Of a stretch of 56,613 nucleotides of DNA, positions 17,738-27,848 are shown one piece after another. The position numbers and the translations under genes are program-made. The DNA comes from Alteromonadaceae bacterium (lineage in GTDB: Bacteria > Pseudomonadota > Gammaproteobacteria > Enterobacterales > Alteromonadaceae). A model generated the notes under the pieces. It was given only the letters and a program-made list of their open reading frames with translations, was not told the origin of the DNA and searched no databases. Position 1 is the first letter of the stretch. Each line of letters opens with the position of its first letter. The stretch is taken from positions 1 to 56,613 of the forward strand of contig WGGB01000207.1 in NCBI GenBank assembly GCA_015491935.1, given 5' to 3'.

Positions 17738-18448
17738 CTATTTGGTTGATTCTTTAGCTGTCGATTTATTAGCCGCTGTTTTTTTATTATCAGTCGAATT
17801 AAGTTTAGCTTTTAATTGTGCTAATTCATCATCAATTTTTTCATCAGCAGCTAATTCTGCTATTTCATCAGCTAGTGACTTACTTCCTAATTCATAAGCA
17901 TCAACTTGCGCTTCAATACCATCAATTTTACGTTCATAACTATCGAAACGATTTAAAGCATCATTAACTTTTTCACTATGCATATTACGTTTTACTTTAA
18001 GGCGAGAACTCGCTGTTTTTTCACGTAACAATATTGATTTTTGTCGAGATTTAGCATCAGCCAACTTATCTTGTAACTGAATGACTTCATTTTGTAGCTT
18101 ACTAATATGCTCATCAATATAGACTAATTCTTCCGTCATAGCGGCTGAACTTTCATTGCACTTTTTCTTTTCTAATAATGCAGCTATTGCTAAATCTTCA
18201 CGATTTTTACTTAGAGCCAATTCTGCTTTACTTTGCCAGTCAACGGCATCCTGCTCAAGACGTGCTATTTGTCTAGCAAGATCTTTTTTCTCAGCTAAGT
18301 TTTTTGCTGAAGTGGAACGTACCTCAACTAAAGTGTCTTCCATTTCTTGAATGATCAAGCGCACCATTTTACTTGGATCTTCTGCTTTATCTAATAAGTT
18401 ATTGATATTAGAATTAATAATATCTGTAAATCTAGAAAAAATACCCAT
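17738..18448 (-). CDS. pspA: Phage shock protein A
   Basis: This 236-residue ESCRT-III-like coiled-coil protein begins MGIFSRFTDIINSNINNLLD and continues with EDPSKMVRLIIQEMEDTLVEVR, both hallmarks of PspA. It holds PspF inactive and, under stress, oligomerises on damaged inner membrane. The C-terminus ends in a Lys/Ser/Thr-rich tail. It is first gene of pspABC, divergent from pspF. A possible sigma-54 promoter lies in the shared upstream region. Confidence 0.97.
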   Translation of the reverse strand: MGIFSRFTDIINSNINNLLDKAEDPSKMVRLIIQEMEDTLVEVRSTSAKNLAEKKDLARQIARLEQDAVDWQSKAELALSKNREDLAIAALLEKKKCNESSAAMTEELVYIDEHISKLQNEVIQLQDKLADAKSRQKSILLREKTASSRLKVKRNMHSEKVNDALNRFDSYERKIDGIEAQVDAYELGSKSLADEIAELAADEKIDDELAQLKAKLNSTDNKKTAANKSTAKESTK

Positions 18449-18525
18449 TTTTACTTCCTCATGGTTTAAATTAACAGTAAACGGTTAACATTTACCCTAT
18501 TTTTTATTTAACTACTGTTCATTTA

Positions 18526-18542
18526 TTCATTTTTTACGCCAA
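18526..18542 (-). promoter_or_regulatory. Possible sigma-54 promoter of pspABC
   Basis: On the minus strand TTGGCGTAAAAAATGAA has the -24 GG and, ten bases later, GA instead of the -12 GC. It is about 80 bases upstream of pspA, beside the PspF gene. The match is imperfect but it is the only -24/-12 candidate seen in the 218-base gap. Confidence 0.4.
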
Positions 18543-18666
18543 CATTATAAAAACAATTAATCATTTGTTTTAAATCACTTTATTTTATTTTATAAAAAAC
18601 CTTTAAATAATATAATTAATAAAATACACTAATTGTTAGTGAAAAAAACCAAAATATAAGTTAAAT

Positions 18667-19833
18667 ATGGCACGATTTAAACAACAAGATAATCTTATTG
18701 GGCAAGCAAATAGCTTTCTTGAAGTATTAGAACAAATATCGCAAATTGCCCCATTATCAAAGCCAGTATTAATCATAGGTGAACGTGGTACAGGTAAAGA
18801 GTTAGTGGCTGCTAGGTTACATTATTTATCAAAACGTTGGCAACAAAGTTATGTAAAGTTAAATTGTGCTGCATTAAATGAAAATTTATTAGAAACAGAA
18901 TTATTTGGTTATGACAGCGGTGCTTTTACAGGCGCTACTAAACGCCATGAAGGTCGTTTTGAACGAGCAGATAAAGGCACGTTGTTTTTAGATGAAATAG
19001 CCAATACTTCAAGTTTAATCCAAGAGAAGTTATTGCGTGTAGTTGAGTACGGCGAATTTGAACGTGTTGGTGGCTCGCGTACTATAAAAACGGATACTCG
19101 CTTAATTGCCGCAACCAATGAAGATTTACCGACGCTTGCCAATACCGGTAAATTTCGTGCTGATTTACTCGACCGCTTAGCATTTGACGTAATAACCTTG
19201 CCACCACTAAGAGAGCGCATTGATGATATTTTGATGTTAGCTGAACATTTTGCTATTAATATGGCACGAGAACTTGAGTTTGAGCTTTTTAATGGTTTTT
19301 CAGAAAAAGTTAAACGTACCTTACTTGACTATCATTGGCCTGGAAATATTCGAGAATTAAAGAATGTTGTGGAACGTAGTGTTTACCGAAATAACAACCC
19401 CCATATTCCTGTACATGAATTGGTTATTGACCCTTTTGAATCCCCTTATCGCCCACAAGTAAGTATGAAGCATCCTGTTATCGGTAATGCCCCTATTAAC
19501 ACTAATAACAGGGTTACTGATGATAATACTAGGGATAATGAAAATAACACGATAATAGCTAACAAGAGTGATAACCTAACATCAAGTAATTTAACGGATA
19601 TTAATCAGCAAAGTAACAGCGTGATTAACCGAAAAACTACTATTGAAAGCGAGCAATTTCCAGTATCATTAAAACAGTTGTCACAAGATTACGAAATTGA
19701 ATTAATCAGCAATGCATTATCTGCTCATCAATTCAATCAAAAGAAAACAGCACAGGCATTAAAATTAACCTATCATCAATTACGCGGCTACCTTAAAAAG
19801 TATAATTTACTTGATGGCGATCACGATGATTAG
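18667..19833 (+). CDS. pspF: Psp operon transcriptional activator PspF
   Basis: This 388-residue sigma-54 activator has no receiver domain. The AAA+ module (about residues 5-240) carries Walker A GERGTGKE, an intact GAFTGA loop, Walker B GTLFLDEIA and the R-finger region LLDRLAF. A Fis-type helix-turn-helix closes the protein (QKKTAQALKLTYHQLRGYL). It is longer than E. coli PspF (325) because of an Asn/Thr/Ser-rich linker at about 265-330. It is transcribed divergently from pspA, the usual arrangement, and upstream of sapABCDF on the same strand. Confidence 0.96.
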   Translation: MARFKQQDNLIGQANSFLEVLEQISQIAPLSKPVLIIGERGTGKELVAARLHYLSKRWQQSYVKLNCAALNENLLETELFGYDSGAFTGATKRHEGRFERADKGTLFLDEIANTSSLIQEKLLRVVEYGEFERVGGSRTIKTDTRLIAATNEDLPTLANTGKFRADLLDRLAFDVITLPPLRERIDDILMLAEHFAINMARELEFELFNGFSEKVKRTLLDYHWPGNIRELKNVVERSVYRNNNPHIPVHELVIDPFESPYRPQVSMKHPVIGNAPINTNNRVTDDNTRDNENNTIIANKSDNLTSSNLTDINQQSNSVINRKTTIESEQFPVSLKQLSQDYEIELISNALSAHQFNQKKTAQALKLTYHQLRGYLKKYNLLDGDHDD

Positions 19834-19934
19834 ATTGACTTTATAGAGTGCATTATATAGTCGATTTTATATGATTAATTTAAGTAGAATAAACATAATA
19901 AATAGGCCTATTAACCTATTAGTGAAACCATAAG

Positions 19935-21647
19935 ATGATGTTAACTAGGCGGTTAAATCGCTATTTTTTATCGACTTTAATGAGTATTAATTTATTATTG
20001 ATACTTAGCGCCTGCGCTCCGCAAGATAAAGAACAAAGTGAAGATTCTATTCATGCTCATAGTCTTATCTATTGTTCAGAAGGTTCACCCGAAACTTTTA
20101 ATCCTCAACTAGTTACATCAGGCACAACCATTGATGCAACCTCTAAACAGCTTTACGATCGCTTACTGGCATTTAGCCCTAAAGACGATAGCCTTATTCC
20201 TGCGTTAGCAAAATCTTGGCATATTACTCGTGATGGTAAAATGATCACTTTTTATTTACGCCAAGATGTTGAATTTAATCATACTGATTATTTTACCCCA
20301 ACAAGAAAACTTAATGCTGATGATGTGATCTTTAGTTTTAAAAGAATACTTGATAAAAACAATCCTTATCATCATGTTTCTGGTGGAAAATATCCTTTTT
20401 TTCAAACGATTAATTTTACAGAATTAGTCAAAGATATCGAAAAAATTAATGACTATACTATTCGCTTTAAATTAAATCATGCTGACAGCTCTTTTTTAAC
20501 CAATTTAGCTACTGATTTTTCAGTCGTATTATCTGCAGAATATGCAGACAATTTAACGAAAAAAAATCAACAACATTTACTTGATACTATGCCAATAGGT
20601 ACGGGGCCATATAAACTAAAAGAGTTTCGTAGTGGCTCCTTTATCCGTTTTTACCGCAATGAACATTACTGGGCGCACCCTGTTAAACTAGAGCAATTAG
20701 TTTATGATATAACTCCCCTTAATACGGGGCGATTAACGAAATTACTTGCCAAAGAATGTGATGTGATTAGTTACCCTATAGCACATAAAAAAATTACCGA
20801 ACACAAAGACTTTACCTTAGACTCTGTCACCTCATTTAATGTTGGTTACTTAGGCTTCAATGTCACTAAACCACCTTTTAACAATACCTTAGTGCGCAAA
20901 GCAATTTCTCATGCTATAAATTTTAAAGCCATTATTAATATTGTTTATGGCGATCAAGCACAACTTTCCACGTCATTATTACCCGAAAGCTCATGGGCTC
21001 ATACAAGCAATAAAAATCATCGTGAATATTCATTATCTCTGGCAAAATCAATGCTTGAAGCGGCAGGCTATCCACAAGGATTTAGCATGAATTTATGGGC
21101 AATGCCAATACAACGGGCTTATAATCCTAATGCTTTAAAAATGGCGAAACTAATTCAGGCTGATTTACAACATATAGGTATAAAGGTAAATATTATTAGC
21201 TATGAATGGAGTACTTTTTTACGCCGTTTAGCCGCAGGTGAACACGATGCGGTATTATTAGGTTGGTCAGCAGATCAGCCAGATCCAGATAACTTTTTCA
21301 CTCCTTTACTGAGTTGTTCAGCCCGTTATACGGGAGGTAATAGAACTTTTTGGTGTAATAAGCAATATGATGCTTTATTAGCAAAAGCACTTGCCACAAC
21401 TAACTTAAAACAACGTAAAAAATATTACCAACAAGCATTAACTATTATTGATAATGAATTACCTTTAATACCCATTGCTCACTCAAAACGCTATCAAGCA
21501 AGAATAAAAACAGTACAAGGAAAAATATTACAGCCTTTTGGTGGGATTGATTTTTCTACTGTCAGTAAATTACCAGCACAAAGATTAGTTAACAATCAAA
21601 CAAAAAAAAATAACATAAAAAGTAATCTACAAGTAGGTAATAACTAA
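19935..21647 (+). CDS. sapA: SapA-type periplasmic peptide-binding lipoprotein
   Basis: This 570-residue extracytoplasmic solute-binding protein (family 5) has a signal peptide with lipobox LILSAC, so it is probably a lipoprotein. The family-5 signature region LNADDVIFSFKRILDKNNPYH is visible near residue 125, with GWSADQPDPDNFFTPLLSC near 440. It delivers peptides to SapBC-DF; in enterobacteria Sap is linked to antimicrobial-peptide resistance and putrescine export. It begins a five-gene operon with tight spacing. Two adjacent ATG codons make the exact start uncertain by one codon. Confidence 0.94.
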   Translation: MMLTRRLNRYFLSTLMSINLLLILSACAPQDKEQSEDSIHAHSLIYCSEGSPETFNPQLVTSGTTIDATSKQLYDRLLAFSPKDDSLIPALAKSWHITRDGKMITFYLRQDVEFNHTDYFTPTRKLNADDVIFSFKRILDKNNPYHHVSGGKYPFFQTINFTELVKDIEKINDYTIRFKLNHADSSFLTNLATDFSVVLSAEYADNLTKKNQQHLLDTMPIGTGPYKLKEFRSGSFIRFYRNEHYWAHPVKLEQLVYDITPLNTGRLTKLLAKECDVISYPIAHKKITEHKDFTLDSVTSFNVGYLGFNVTKPPFNNTLVRKAISHAINFKAIINIVYGDQAQLSTSLLPESSWAHTSNKNHREYSLSLAKSMLEAAGYPQGFSMNLWAMPIQRAYNPNALKMAKLIQADLQHIGIKVNIISYEWSTFLRRLAAGEHDAVLLGWSADQPDPDNFFTPLLSCSARYTGGNRTFWCNKQYDALLAKALATTNLKQRKKYYQQALTIIDNELPLIPIAHSKRYQARIKTVQGKILQPFGGIDFSTVSKLPAQRLVNNQTKKNNIKSNLQVGNN

Positions 21648-21648
21648 A

Positions 21649-22677
21649 ATGCTAATGTTTACTTTACGACGATTATCATTATTCTTTTTTACAATGGTAT
21701 TGCTTTCAATGCTAACTTTTAGTTTACGTTATTTTTTTCCTGGTGATATGTTAATAAACTTATCAGGACAAATTAATGCAAATACAGCTGAATTAAAACA
21801 GCTTGCCATCGATTACAAAATACATGAATCTATTTTTAGCCAATATTGGCAATACTTAACCAATATTTTTCATGGTAACTTAGGTTTATCCATGGCAAGT
21901 CAATTGCCTATTAGTACAGAAATATCAACCTTATTACCCGCAACAATTGAATTAAGTATAATTGCTTTAACTATTGCTATGGTAATGGGGATCCCTCTTG
22001 GTTTTATTGCGGCAATTTACCATAGAAAAAAGATAGATAATATTATTTTAACCTTTGCTATTGTAGGACATTCTTTTCCTGTATTTTGGTTGGGGTTGCT
22101 AGTTATTTTAATCTTTTCAATTCAACTAGCATGGTTTCCTTCGGCTGGTGATATCAGTTTATTATTTGAAATTCCTCAACAAACTGGTTTTTTATTTATT
22201 GATATTTTACTGAGCAATAGCCCCTATAAATGGCAAGCATTTAATAGTGCTCTAGCACATATCTTTTTACCTGCTAGCGTTGTTGCGTTAGCCCCTGCAA
22301 CAGTATTTATTCGACTTGCTCGTACTTCAATGATGGAGGTGCTTGAAACAAGCTACATACAAGCAGCTAAAACCAAAGGGTTAAGTTTTATACAAATAAT
22401 TTATCATCACGCTATTCGCAATGCTTTAATAAAGATGATCCGCCATATTGGTTTACAATTTGCTAATTTAATCACTTTTGTAATGATAACTGAGGTTATT
22501 TTTAGCTGGCCAGGTATTGGCCGTTGGCTTATTGTTAGTATTGGTCAACGCGATTATACCGCTATTCAAAATGGTTTACTGGTGCTTTCAATTTTTATCT
22601 TCGTGGTTCATATCTTTACTGACTTTATCTATGCAGCATTAAACCCTTTAGCAAGAGAGCATAATCATGGCTCGTGA
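21649..22677 (+). CDS. sapB: SapB-type ABC transporter permease
   Basis: This 342-residue inner-membrane permease belongs to the DppB/OppB group. An N-terminal helix is followed by FPGDMLINLSGQ and a BPD_transp_1 domain with about six helices. The EAA-like loop for ATPase contact is visible as ETSYIQAAKTKGLSFIQIIYHHAIRNAL. The start lies one base past the sapA stop and the end overlaps sapC by 11 bases, so the genes are coupled. Confidence 0.95.
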   Translation: MLMFTLRRLSLFFFTMVLLSMLTFSLRYFFPGDMLINLSGQINANTAELKQLAIDYKIHESIFSQYWQYLTNIFHGNLGLSMASQLPISTEISTLLPATIELSIIALTIAMVMGIPLGFIAAIYHRKKIDNIILTFAIVGHSFPVFWLGLLVILIFSIQLAWFPSAGDISLLFEIPQQTGFLFIDILLSNSPYKWQAFNSALAHIFLPASVVALAPATVFIRLARTSMMEVLETSYIQAAKTKGLSFIQIIYHHAIRNALIKMIRHIGLQFANLITFVMITEVIFSWPGIGRWLIVSIGQRDYTAIQNGLLVLSIFIFVVHIFTDFIYAALNPLAREHNHGS

Positions 22678-23560
22678 TAAAATATATAACGAAGAAAAAT
22701 TTCCATCTCCACTACAGCAGTTATGGTTTAATTTCAAACAAACTAATGTTGCTATGGTGGGATTTTATGGTTATATGTTCTTACTCATTTTAGCCATCTT
22801 CTCCCCTATGGTTATGCCCCACAATGCAATGGAAAGTAATTTAGATGTCTTATTATTACCTCCAGCTTGGGATAAACAAGGTAATGTGAGCTATTTATTA
22901 GGTACTGATAGTTTAGGGCGAGATATGTTATCAAGACTTATACATGGTACTACATTAACCTTTGGTTTGAGCTTTATTGTGGTGATAATCTCTTTAGTTA
23001 TTGGCGTAGTATTAGGCTCTTTGTCAGCACTTACTAAAGGCATAAAATCAAGTATTTACAACCATTTTTTAGATGTTATTTTATCTATTCCAACCTTATT
23101 ACTGGCTATTATTATTGTCGCTATTTTGGGCCCTGGCTTAGGTAATACATTATGGGCAATAGTTATCAGCTTGATCCCGCAATTTATACATATTACCCAC
23201 AATGCAGTAAAAGAAGAATTTAATAAAGATTATGTGTTAGCTTCTCGGTTAGATGGTGCTAGCTCACTTCGTATTTTACAATACTCTGTATTTCCAAATA
23301 TTATTGAAAAAATAGTCAATCAAGCCACATTAGCTCAGTCTGCAGCTATTTTAGATATTGCGTCATTAGGTTTTTTAGGTTTTGGGGCGCAAAGTCCTCT
23401 GCCAGAATGGGGAACTATGTTATTTAGTGATTTAGATTTGTTTTATATTGCTCCGTGGACGGTTTATTTACCTGGTTTAGCCATTTTATTCGCGGTATTA
23501 ACAACAAACCTTGTTGGAGAAGGACTACGTCATGCTGTTAAAATGAGAAAGGAAAACTAA
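22667..23560 (+). CDS. sapC: SapC-type ABC transporter permease
   Basis: This 297-residue permease belongs to the DppC/OppC group. It shows the family GTDSLGRDMLSRLIHGT segment after the first helix, about six helices, and an EAA loop (DYVLASRLDGASSLRILQYSVFPN). It pairs with SapB to form the channel. It overlaps sapB at its start, and its stop codon shares one base with the sapD start. Confidence 0.95.
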   Translation: MARDKIYNEEKFPSPLQQLWFNFKQTNVAMVGFYGYMFLLILAIFSPMVMPHNAMESNLDVLLLPPAWDKQGNVSYLLGTDSLGRDMLSRLIHGTTLTFGLSFIVVIISLVIGVVLGSLSALTKGIKSSIYNHFLDVILSIPTLLLAIIIVAILGPGLGNTLWAIVISLIPQFIHITHNAVKEEFNKDYVLASRLDGASSLRILQYSVFPNIIEKIVNQATLAQSAAILDIASLGFLGFGAQSPLPEWGTMLFSDLDLFYIAPWTVYLPGLAILFAVLTTNLVGEGLRHAVKMRKEN

Positions 23561-24549
23561 TGAATTTACTCGATATTCGCAACCTTTCTATTGAATTAAA
23601 AACTAAAACAGGTGTGATTTTAGCGATAGATCGTGTTAGTTTAACCATGAAAGAAGGTGAAGTGCGCGGTTTAGTTGGCGAATCAGGCTCTGGAAAATCT
23701 ATTTTGGCACAAGCCATTATGGGCGTATTAGATGATCGCTGGCAAGTTCATGCTGATCGCTTTCATTGGCGTAATATTGATTTACTTAGTTTAACTCACC
23801 AACAGCAAAAAGATATTATTAGCCAAGATGTGGCAATGATTTTTCAAGAGCCTATGGCTTGTTTAGATCCGAGTACTACGGTAGGTGAACAACTAGAAGA
23901 AGCCGTTCCTGATCACCAACTCACAGGCTTTTTTTGGCAAAAAAATAAGCAACGAAAATTAGCGGTAATTAATTTATTGCATAAAGTAGGGATCAAAAAT
24001 CATACTAAGTGCTATCGAAGCTATCCTCATCAATTAACCGAAGCATTTTGTCAACGCGTAATGATCGCCATTGCCTTAGCTAAAAAACCATTATTGCTCA
24101 TTGCCGATGAACCCACCGCAGCAATGGAAACAACTAACCAAGGACAAATTTTTCGCTTATTAGCCAGTCTTAATCAATTAAAAAATATGTCAATTTTACT
24201 AATAAGCCATGATTTGGAAAATGTCACCCATTGGACAAACAATATAACCGTAATGTATAGCGGACAATTTGTTGAAGCAGGAACAACTGAACAAATATTT
24301 AATACTCCATACCATCCTTATACTCAAGCTTTATTAGAAAGTAGCCCTAAAGCAAATATTGAATTACCGCCAAAATCACGACTAACAACCTTACCAGGTA
24401 GTATTCCAGTATTGCAACATTTACCTATAGGCTGTCGCTTAGGTCCTAGATGTCCTCGAGCCCAAAAAATTTGTGTGCAAGCACCAAAAACAACGAATTA
24501 TCATGGCCATCAAGTTAATTGTCATTATCCACTTAAAGAGATCTATTAA
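23560..24549 (+). CDS. sapD: SapD-type ABC transporter ATPase
   Basis: This 329-residue ATPase has Walker A GESGSGKS, Q-loop FQEPMACLDPS and Walker B LLIADEPTAAMETT. It has an oligopeptide-transporter C-terminal domain with conserved Cys residues (CRLGPRCPRAQKIC). The ABC signature is degenerate (LTEAFCQR instead of LSGGQ), which is characteristic of SapD also in E. coli, so it is not a sign of decay here. Confidence 0.95.
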   Translation: MNLLDIRNLSIELKTKTGVILAIDRVSLTMKEGEVRGLVGESGSGKSILAQAIMGVLDDRWQVHADRFHWRNIDLLSLTHQQQKDIISQDVAMIFQEPMACLDPSTTVGEQLEEAVPDHQLTGFFWQKNKQRKLAVINLLHKVGIKNHTKCYRSYPHQLTEAFCQRVMIAIALAKKPLLLIADEPTAAMETTNQGQIFRLLASLNQLKNMSILLISHDLENVTHWTNNITVMYSGQFVEAGTTEQIFNTPYHPYTQALLESSPKANIELPPKSRLTTLPGSIPVLQHLPIGCRLGPRCPRAQKICVQAPKTTNYHGHQVNCHYPLKEIY

Positions 24550-24551
24550 CT

Positions 24552-25331
24552 ATGCCTACATTACTGCAAGTTACTGATTTAAGTAAAAACTATAAAGATA
24601 AAAATTATTGGTTTAACCATAAAGTTCATCGTGCACTTGAACCGATCTCTTTTACCTTAGATGCTCACCAAACATTAGCAATTGTTGGTGAAATAGGCTC
24701 AGGAAAATCAACCTTAGCTAAACTTTTAGTCGGAGCAGAAAAAGCGACTACAGGTAAAATACAGTTAAATGGACAGCTACTAACCAAAGATAACTTTAAA
24801 CAGCGTTGTCAACATATCCGTATGATCTTTCAGGATTCAGGCACTACCTTAAACCCTAGCCTAACCATTGCACAATTATTAGAAGAACCATTACTACTCA
24901 ATACTGATTTAAACGCACATGAACGAACATTATTAATAAGATCAACCTTACAGCAAGTAGGATTATTGGCTGATCATATGACCTTTTATCCACATATGTT
25001 TTCAGGTGGTCAAAAACAGCGTATATCACTCGCTAGAGCTATTATTTTACAACCACAAGTCGTTATTTTAGATGAAGCATTAGCGTCACTTGACCCGTCT
25101 TTACGAGCGCAAATGATCAACTTATTACTCGATTTACAACAAAAAATGGGCTTGGCTTATGTGCTTATTTCTCATAACCTCGGCATAGTACGCCATTTTA
25201 GCGATAACATTATGGTATTAAATGACGGTCAAGTTATTGAATCGGGTAAAACCCAAGCTGTATTAAAAAATCCACAGCACCAATATACCCGTAAGTTATT
25301 AATGAGCCAGTTCTTTCGCATTAAACATTAA
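24552..25331 (+). CDS. sapF: SapF-type ABC transporter ATPase
   Basis: This 259-residue ATPase has Walker A GEIGSGKST, Q-loop FQDSGTTLNPS, a canonical signature MFSGGQKQRISLARAI, and Walker B VVILDEALASLD. It is shorter than SapD because it lacks the Cys-rich C-terminal extension. It is last gene of the sap operon, two bases after sapD, and is followed by a strong bidirectional terminator. Confidence 0.95.
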   Translation: MPTLLQVTDLSKNYKDKNYWFNHKVHRALEPISFTLDAHQTLAIVGEIGSGKSTLAKLLVGAEKATTGKIQLNGQLLTKDNFKQRCQHIRMIFQDSGTTLNPSLTIAQLLEEPLLLNTDLNAHERTLLIRSTLQQVGLLADHMTFYPHMFSGGQKQRISLARAIILQPQVVILDEALASLDPSLRAQMINLLLDLQQKMGLAYVLISHNLGIVRHFSDNIMVLNDGQVIESGKTQAVLKNPQHQYTRKLLMSQFFRIKH

Positions 25332-25390
25332 TCGACATTTATTGCTACAACGGACACTGCTATACATTTTTTAATTGATACAAAATATAG

Positions 25391-25426
25391 ACATTAAAAA
25401 GGCTGCAAATGCAGCCTTTTTAATGT
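25391..25426. terminator. Bidirectional terminator between sapF and ppiD
   Basis: A perfect 17-bp stem ending in AAAAAGGCTGCA/TGCAGCCTTTTT with an AA loop lies between the convergent sapF and ppiD genes and has T runs on both strands. Confidence 0.92.
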
Positions 25427-25493
25427 TTTTATTTTCTCTTATCTGAAAGGTGTTTACTCATTTCAAATAAAAAGTCGCAACACAGCTAAGCGT

Positions 25494-27401
25494 TTAATAA
25501 GCAGCTGCTGGTGCTTTTACTTTATGACGAATAATTTTAGCCTCAGCTTTTAAACTATCAATATAATTTTGATAAGCCGACTGTGCAAGCTGTGACGTTA
25601 ATTGTTTAGCTAAGTTAGCATCTTCTTTAGTGCTACCAGCTTTAACGGCTTTTAGCTCAATAACAGCTAAATCTCCATTAGCTAATGTTACCGTTGATGC
25701 AGATACTTTGCCTTTAACGGGATGTGGTAACACAAAAGCCGCTTTAGTTATCATTCGATCAACAGTAGAGCTATTACGAGTAATATTCGCTTTAGTTTCA
25801 AACTTAGTATTCAATTCTTTTAATAAAGCGTCAACATTTTTACTGCTTTTAAGTGCTGTTAATAATGCTTGTGCTTTTAAGTGTGCTTGTTCACTGGCTT
25901 TTTGGGCAATTAAAATTGCGTTAATTTGCGCTTTCACATCAGCAAGAGGTTTTACTTTAGCTTCTTGATATTCGTTTAAACGTAATACCAGAGCTAAGTT
26001 ATCATTTACCTCAATAACATCAGAGTTTAAGCCTTCTTTTAACACTACGTCAGAAAAAATAGCATCCGTGACTTTTTTATCGTTAAATGGAGCAGCATTA
26101 CCACTACGTTTTAACCAAGTAGACGTCATAACTTTAGCATCGACACTATTGGCCGCATCTTCTAAATTGTCAGGTACTTCATAGCTTACTTCGGCTAGCT
26201 TTTGTTGTAATTCAAAGAATTTATCTTGTGCTTTTTCTTTGGCTAATTTGGCTGCAATTTTATCGTGAACTTCAACTAATGGGGTTACTTTAGCAGGTTT
26301 TAAATCGGTTAATTTAATAATATGATAACCATAACTCGATTTAACCACACCACTGACTTGCCCTACTTTAGACAGTGAAAAAGCGGCTTTATCAAAGGCA
26401 TCATCAATAGTACCTTTTTCTAACCATTCTAAATCACCACCATTTTCACCACTTAACGTATCCGCTGAATCTGTTTTCGCTAATTTAGCAAAGTTTTCGC
26501 CTTGCTTAATTTTTGTTAAAATAGCTTCTGCTTTGCTTTTCGCAGCAGCTTCATCATTACCAAACTCGATCAATATATGAGCAACTCGGCGTTGTTCCGG
26601 TTGTGTATATTTATTAATATTGTCCTGATAATAAGCCTTAATGTCTTTATCGGTTATTTTGATACCTTTACTGATATCATTAACATTTAAGGTGACATAA
26701 TCAACTTTAGCTTGCTCTTGTGTTTCAAAACGAGCTTGGTTTGCTTGATAATAACTTTTTATTTCTGCATCGGAAATATCAGCATTCTTTTTAAACTGCT
26801 CTGCTGCAATAGTAGCAACTCGAATATCTCGATGCTGATCTTGCAGTTTTTGAATTAATTTTTCTTGATACGGCACACTAAATGCGGTACTTGCGATTGC
26901 TTGTGTTAATTGACGACGTTTAATTTCAGTACGTAAATAATCTCTAAAATCAGACGATTGAAAAAAACCAGATTGATTAATAATAGCTAAATAACGATTA
27001 TTATCAAATACACCATCAATTTGAAATTCAGGCATACTGCGAATAGTTTTTTTAAGTTGCTGATCAGAAACTCTAATTTCAAGTTCATTAGCATTTTGAT
27101 CAAGTAACATTTCATCAATTAAATTATCTAAGACACCATTGCGAAAATTTTCCATATAATCTTTATTCGCGGCTAAAGTATCAAACATTTCACCAAACTG
27201 TTGCTGCATACGACGACGTTGCGCCTGATAGGCTTGGTTATAAGCTTGCTGCGAAATTTTTTCACCATTAACTTCAGCTACTGAAGTATCGACACTATTG
27301 GTATAACTACCAACACCAGCAATGGCAAACGTTAAGATCACTAATCCTAAAATAATTTTAGCAATAGCACCTTGAGAGTTTTCTCTAATATTTGTTAACA
27401 T
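25494..27401 (-). CDS. ppiD: Periplasmic folding chaperone PpiD (parvulin-type PPIase)
   Basis: This 635-residue protein is anchored by one N-terminal helix (about residues 15-33). A SurA-N-like chaperone domain (about 35-190) is followed by a parvulin/PpiC domain (about 265-360, with RRVAHILIEFG and GGDLEWLEKGTID) and a second parvulin-like C-terminal region. PpiD sits at the SecYEG translocon and helps newly exported proteins. The gene order lon-hupB-ppiD is the same as in E. coli. A promoter must lie in the 110 bases after the hupB terminator. Confidence 0.96.
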   Translation of the reverse strand: MLTNIRENSQGAIAKIILGLVILTFAIAGVGSYTNSVDTSVAEVNGEKISQQAYNQAYQAQRRRMQQQFGEMFDTLAANKDYMENFRNGVLDNLIDEMLLDQNANELEIRVSDQQLKKTIRSMPEFQIDGVFDNNRYLAIINQSGFFQSSDFRDYLRTEIKRRQLTQAIASTAFSVPYQEKLIQKLQDQHRDIRVATIAAEQFKKNADISDAEIKSYYQANQARFETQEQAKVDYVTLNVNDISKGIKITDKDIKAYYQDNINKYTQPEQRRVAHILIEFGNDEAAAKSKAEAILTKIKQGENFAKLAKTDSADTLSGENGGDLEWLEKGTIDDAFDKAAFSLSKVGQVSGVVKSSYGYHIIKLTDLKPAKVTPLVEVHDKIAAKLAKEKAQDKFFELQQKLAEVSYEVPDNLEDAANSVDAKVMTSTWLKRSGNAAPFNDKKVTDAIFSDVVLKEGLNSDVIEVNDNLALVLRLNEYQEAKVKPLADVKAQINAILIAQKASEQAHLKAQALLTALKSSKNVDALLKELNTKFETKANITRNSSTVDRMITKAAFVLPHPVKGKVSASTVTLANGDLAVIELKAVKAGSTKEDANLAKQLTSQLAQSAYQNYIDSLKAEAKIIRHKVKAPAAAY

Positions 27402-27513
27402 CTTGATCTCTTTTAGAGGATTTTATTTTAATAAATTTGCGCGATTTTAGCAGAATTAAACGCCCGCTTGAAGCTTAGCAGAAAATAAAAATACAACTGA
27501 TTTTGTTAAAATG

Positions 27514-27539
27514 AAAAAACCACCATTAGGTGGTTTTTT
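27514..27539 (-). terminator. Rho-independent terminator of hupB
   Basis: The perfect stem AAAAAACCACC/GGTGGTTTTTT with an ATTA loop is 33 bases past the hupB stop. Confidence 0.9.
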
Positions 27540-27572
27540 ATTTGCTCTATTTATACCGCTATAAAAACGATA

Positions 27573-27848
27573 TTAGCCATTACAAGCATCTTTTAATGCT
27601 TTACCAGCTTTAAATGCTGGAATTTTAGCTGCAGCAATTTCAATAGTAGCACCCGTTTGTGGATTGCGACCAGTGCGTGCAGCACGGTCACGTACAGAAA
27701 ATGTACCAAAACCTACTAATGCTACTTGACCACCGTCTTTTAGCTCTTCAGTAACAGATTCAATTAAAGAATCTAATGCACGACCTGCGGCAGCTTTAGA
27801 AATATCAGCACCTGCTGCAATTTTTTCAATTAGTTGAGACTTATTCAC
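27573..27848 (-). CDS. hupB: DNA-binding protein HU-beta
   Basis: This 91-residue histone-like protein begins [19 protein letters not shown]. It carries the HU signature [22 protein letters not shown] with the Pro of the DNA-bending arm, and ends [13 protein letters not shown]. It forms a dimer that compacts DNA and bends it at replication and recombination sites. Its position between lon and ppiD identifies it as hupB rather than hupA. Confidence 0.96.
   Translation of the reverse strand: MNKSQLIEKIAAGADISKAAAGRALDSLIESVTEELKDGGQVALVGFGTFSVRDRAARTGRNPQTGATIEIAAAKIPAFKAGKALKDACNG

Noticed and set aside
23560-24549. Degenerate ABC signature in SapD taken as decay
   Set aside because: LTEAFCQR in place of LSGGQ is the normal state of SapD proteins, including E. 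coli.
25391-25426. Perfect inverted repeat between sapF and ppiD as an IS end or operator
   Set aside because: Its position between convergent genes with T runs on both sides fits a bidirectional terminator.
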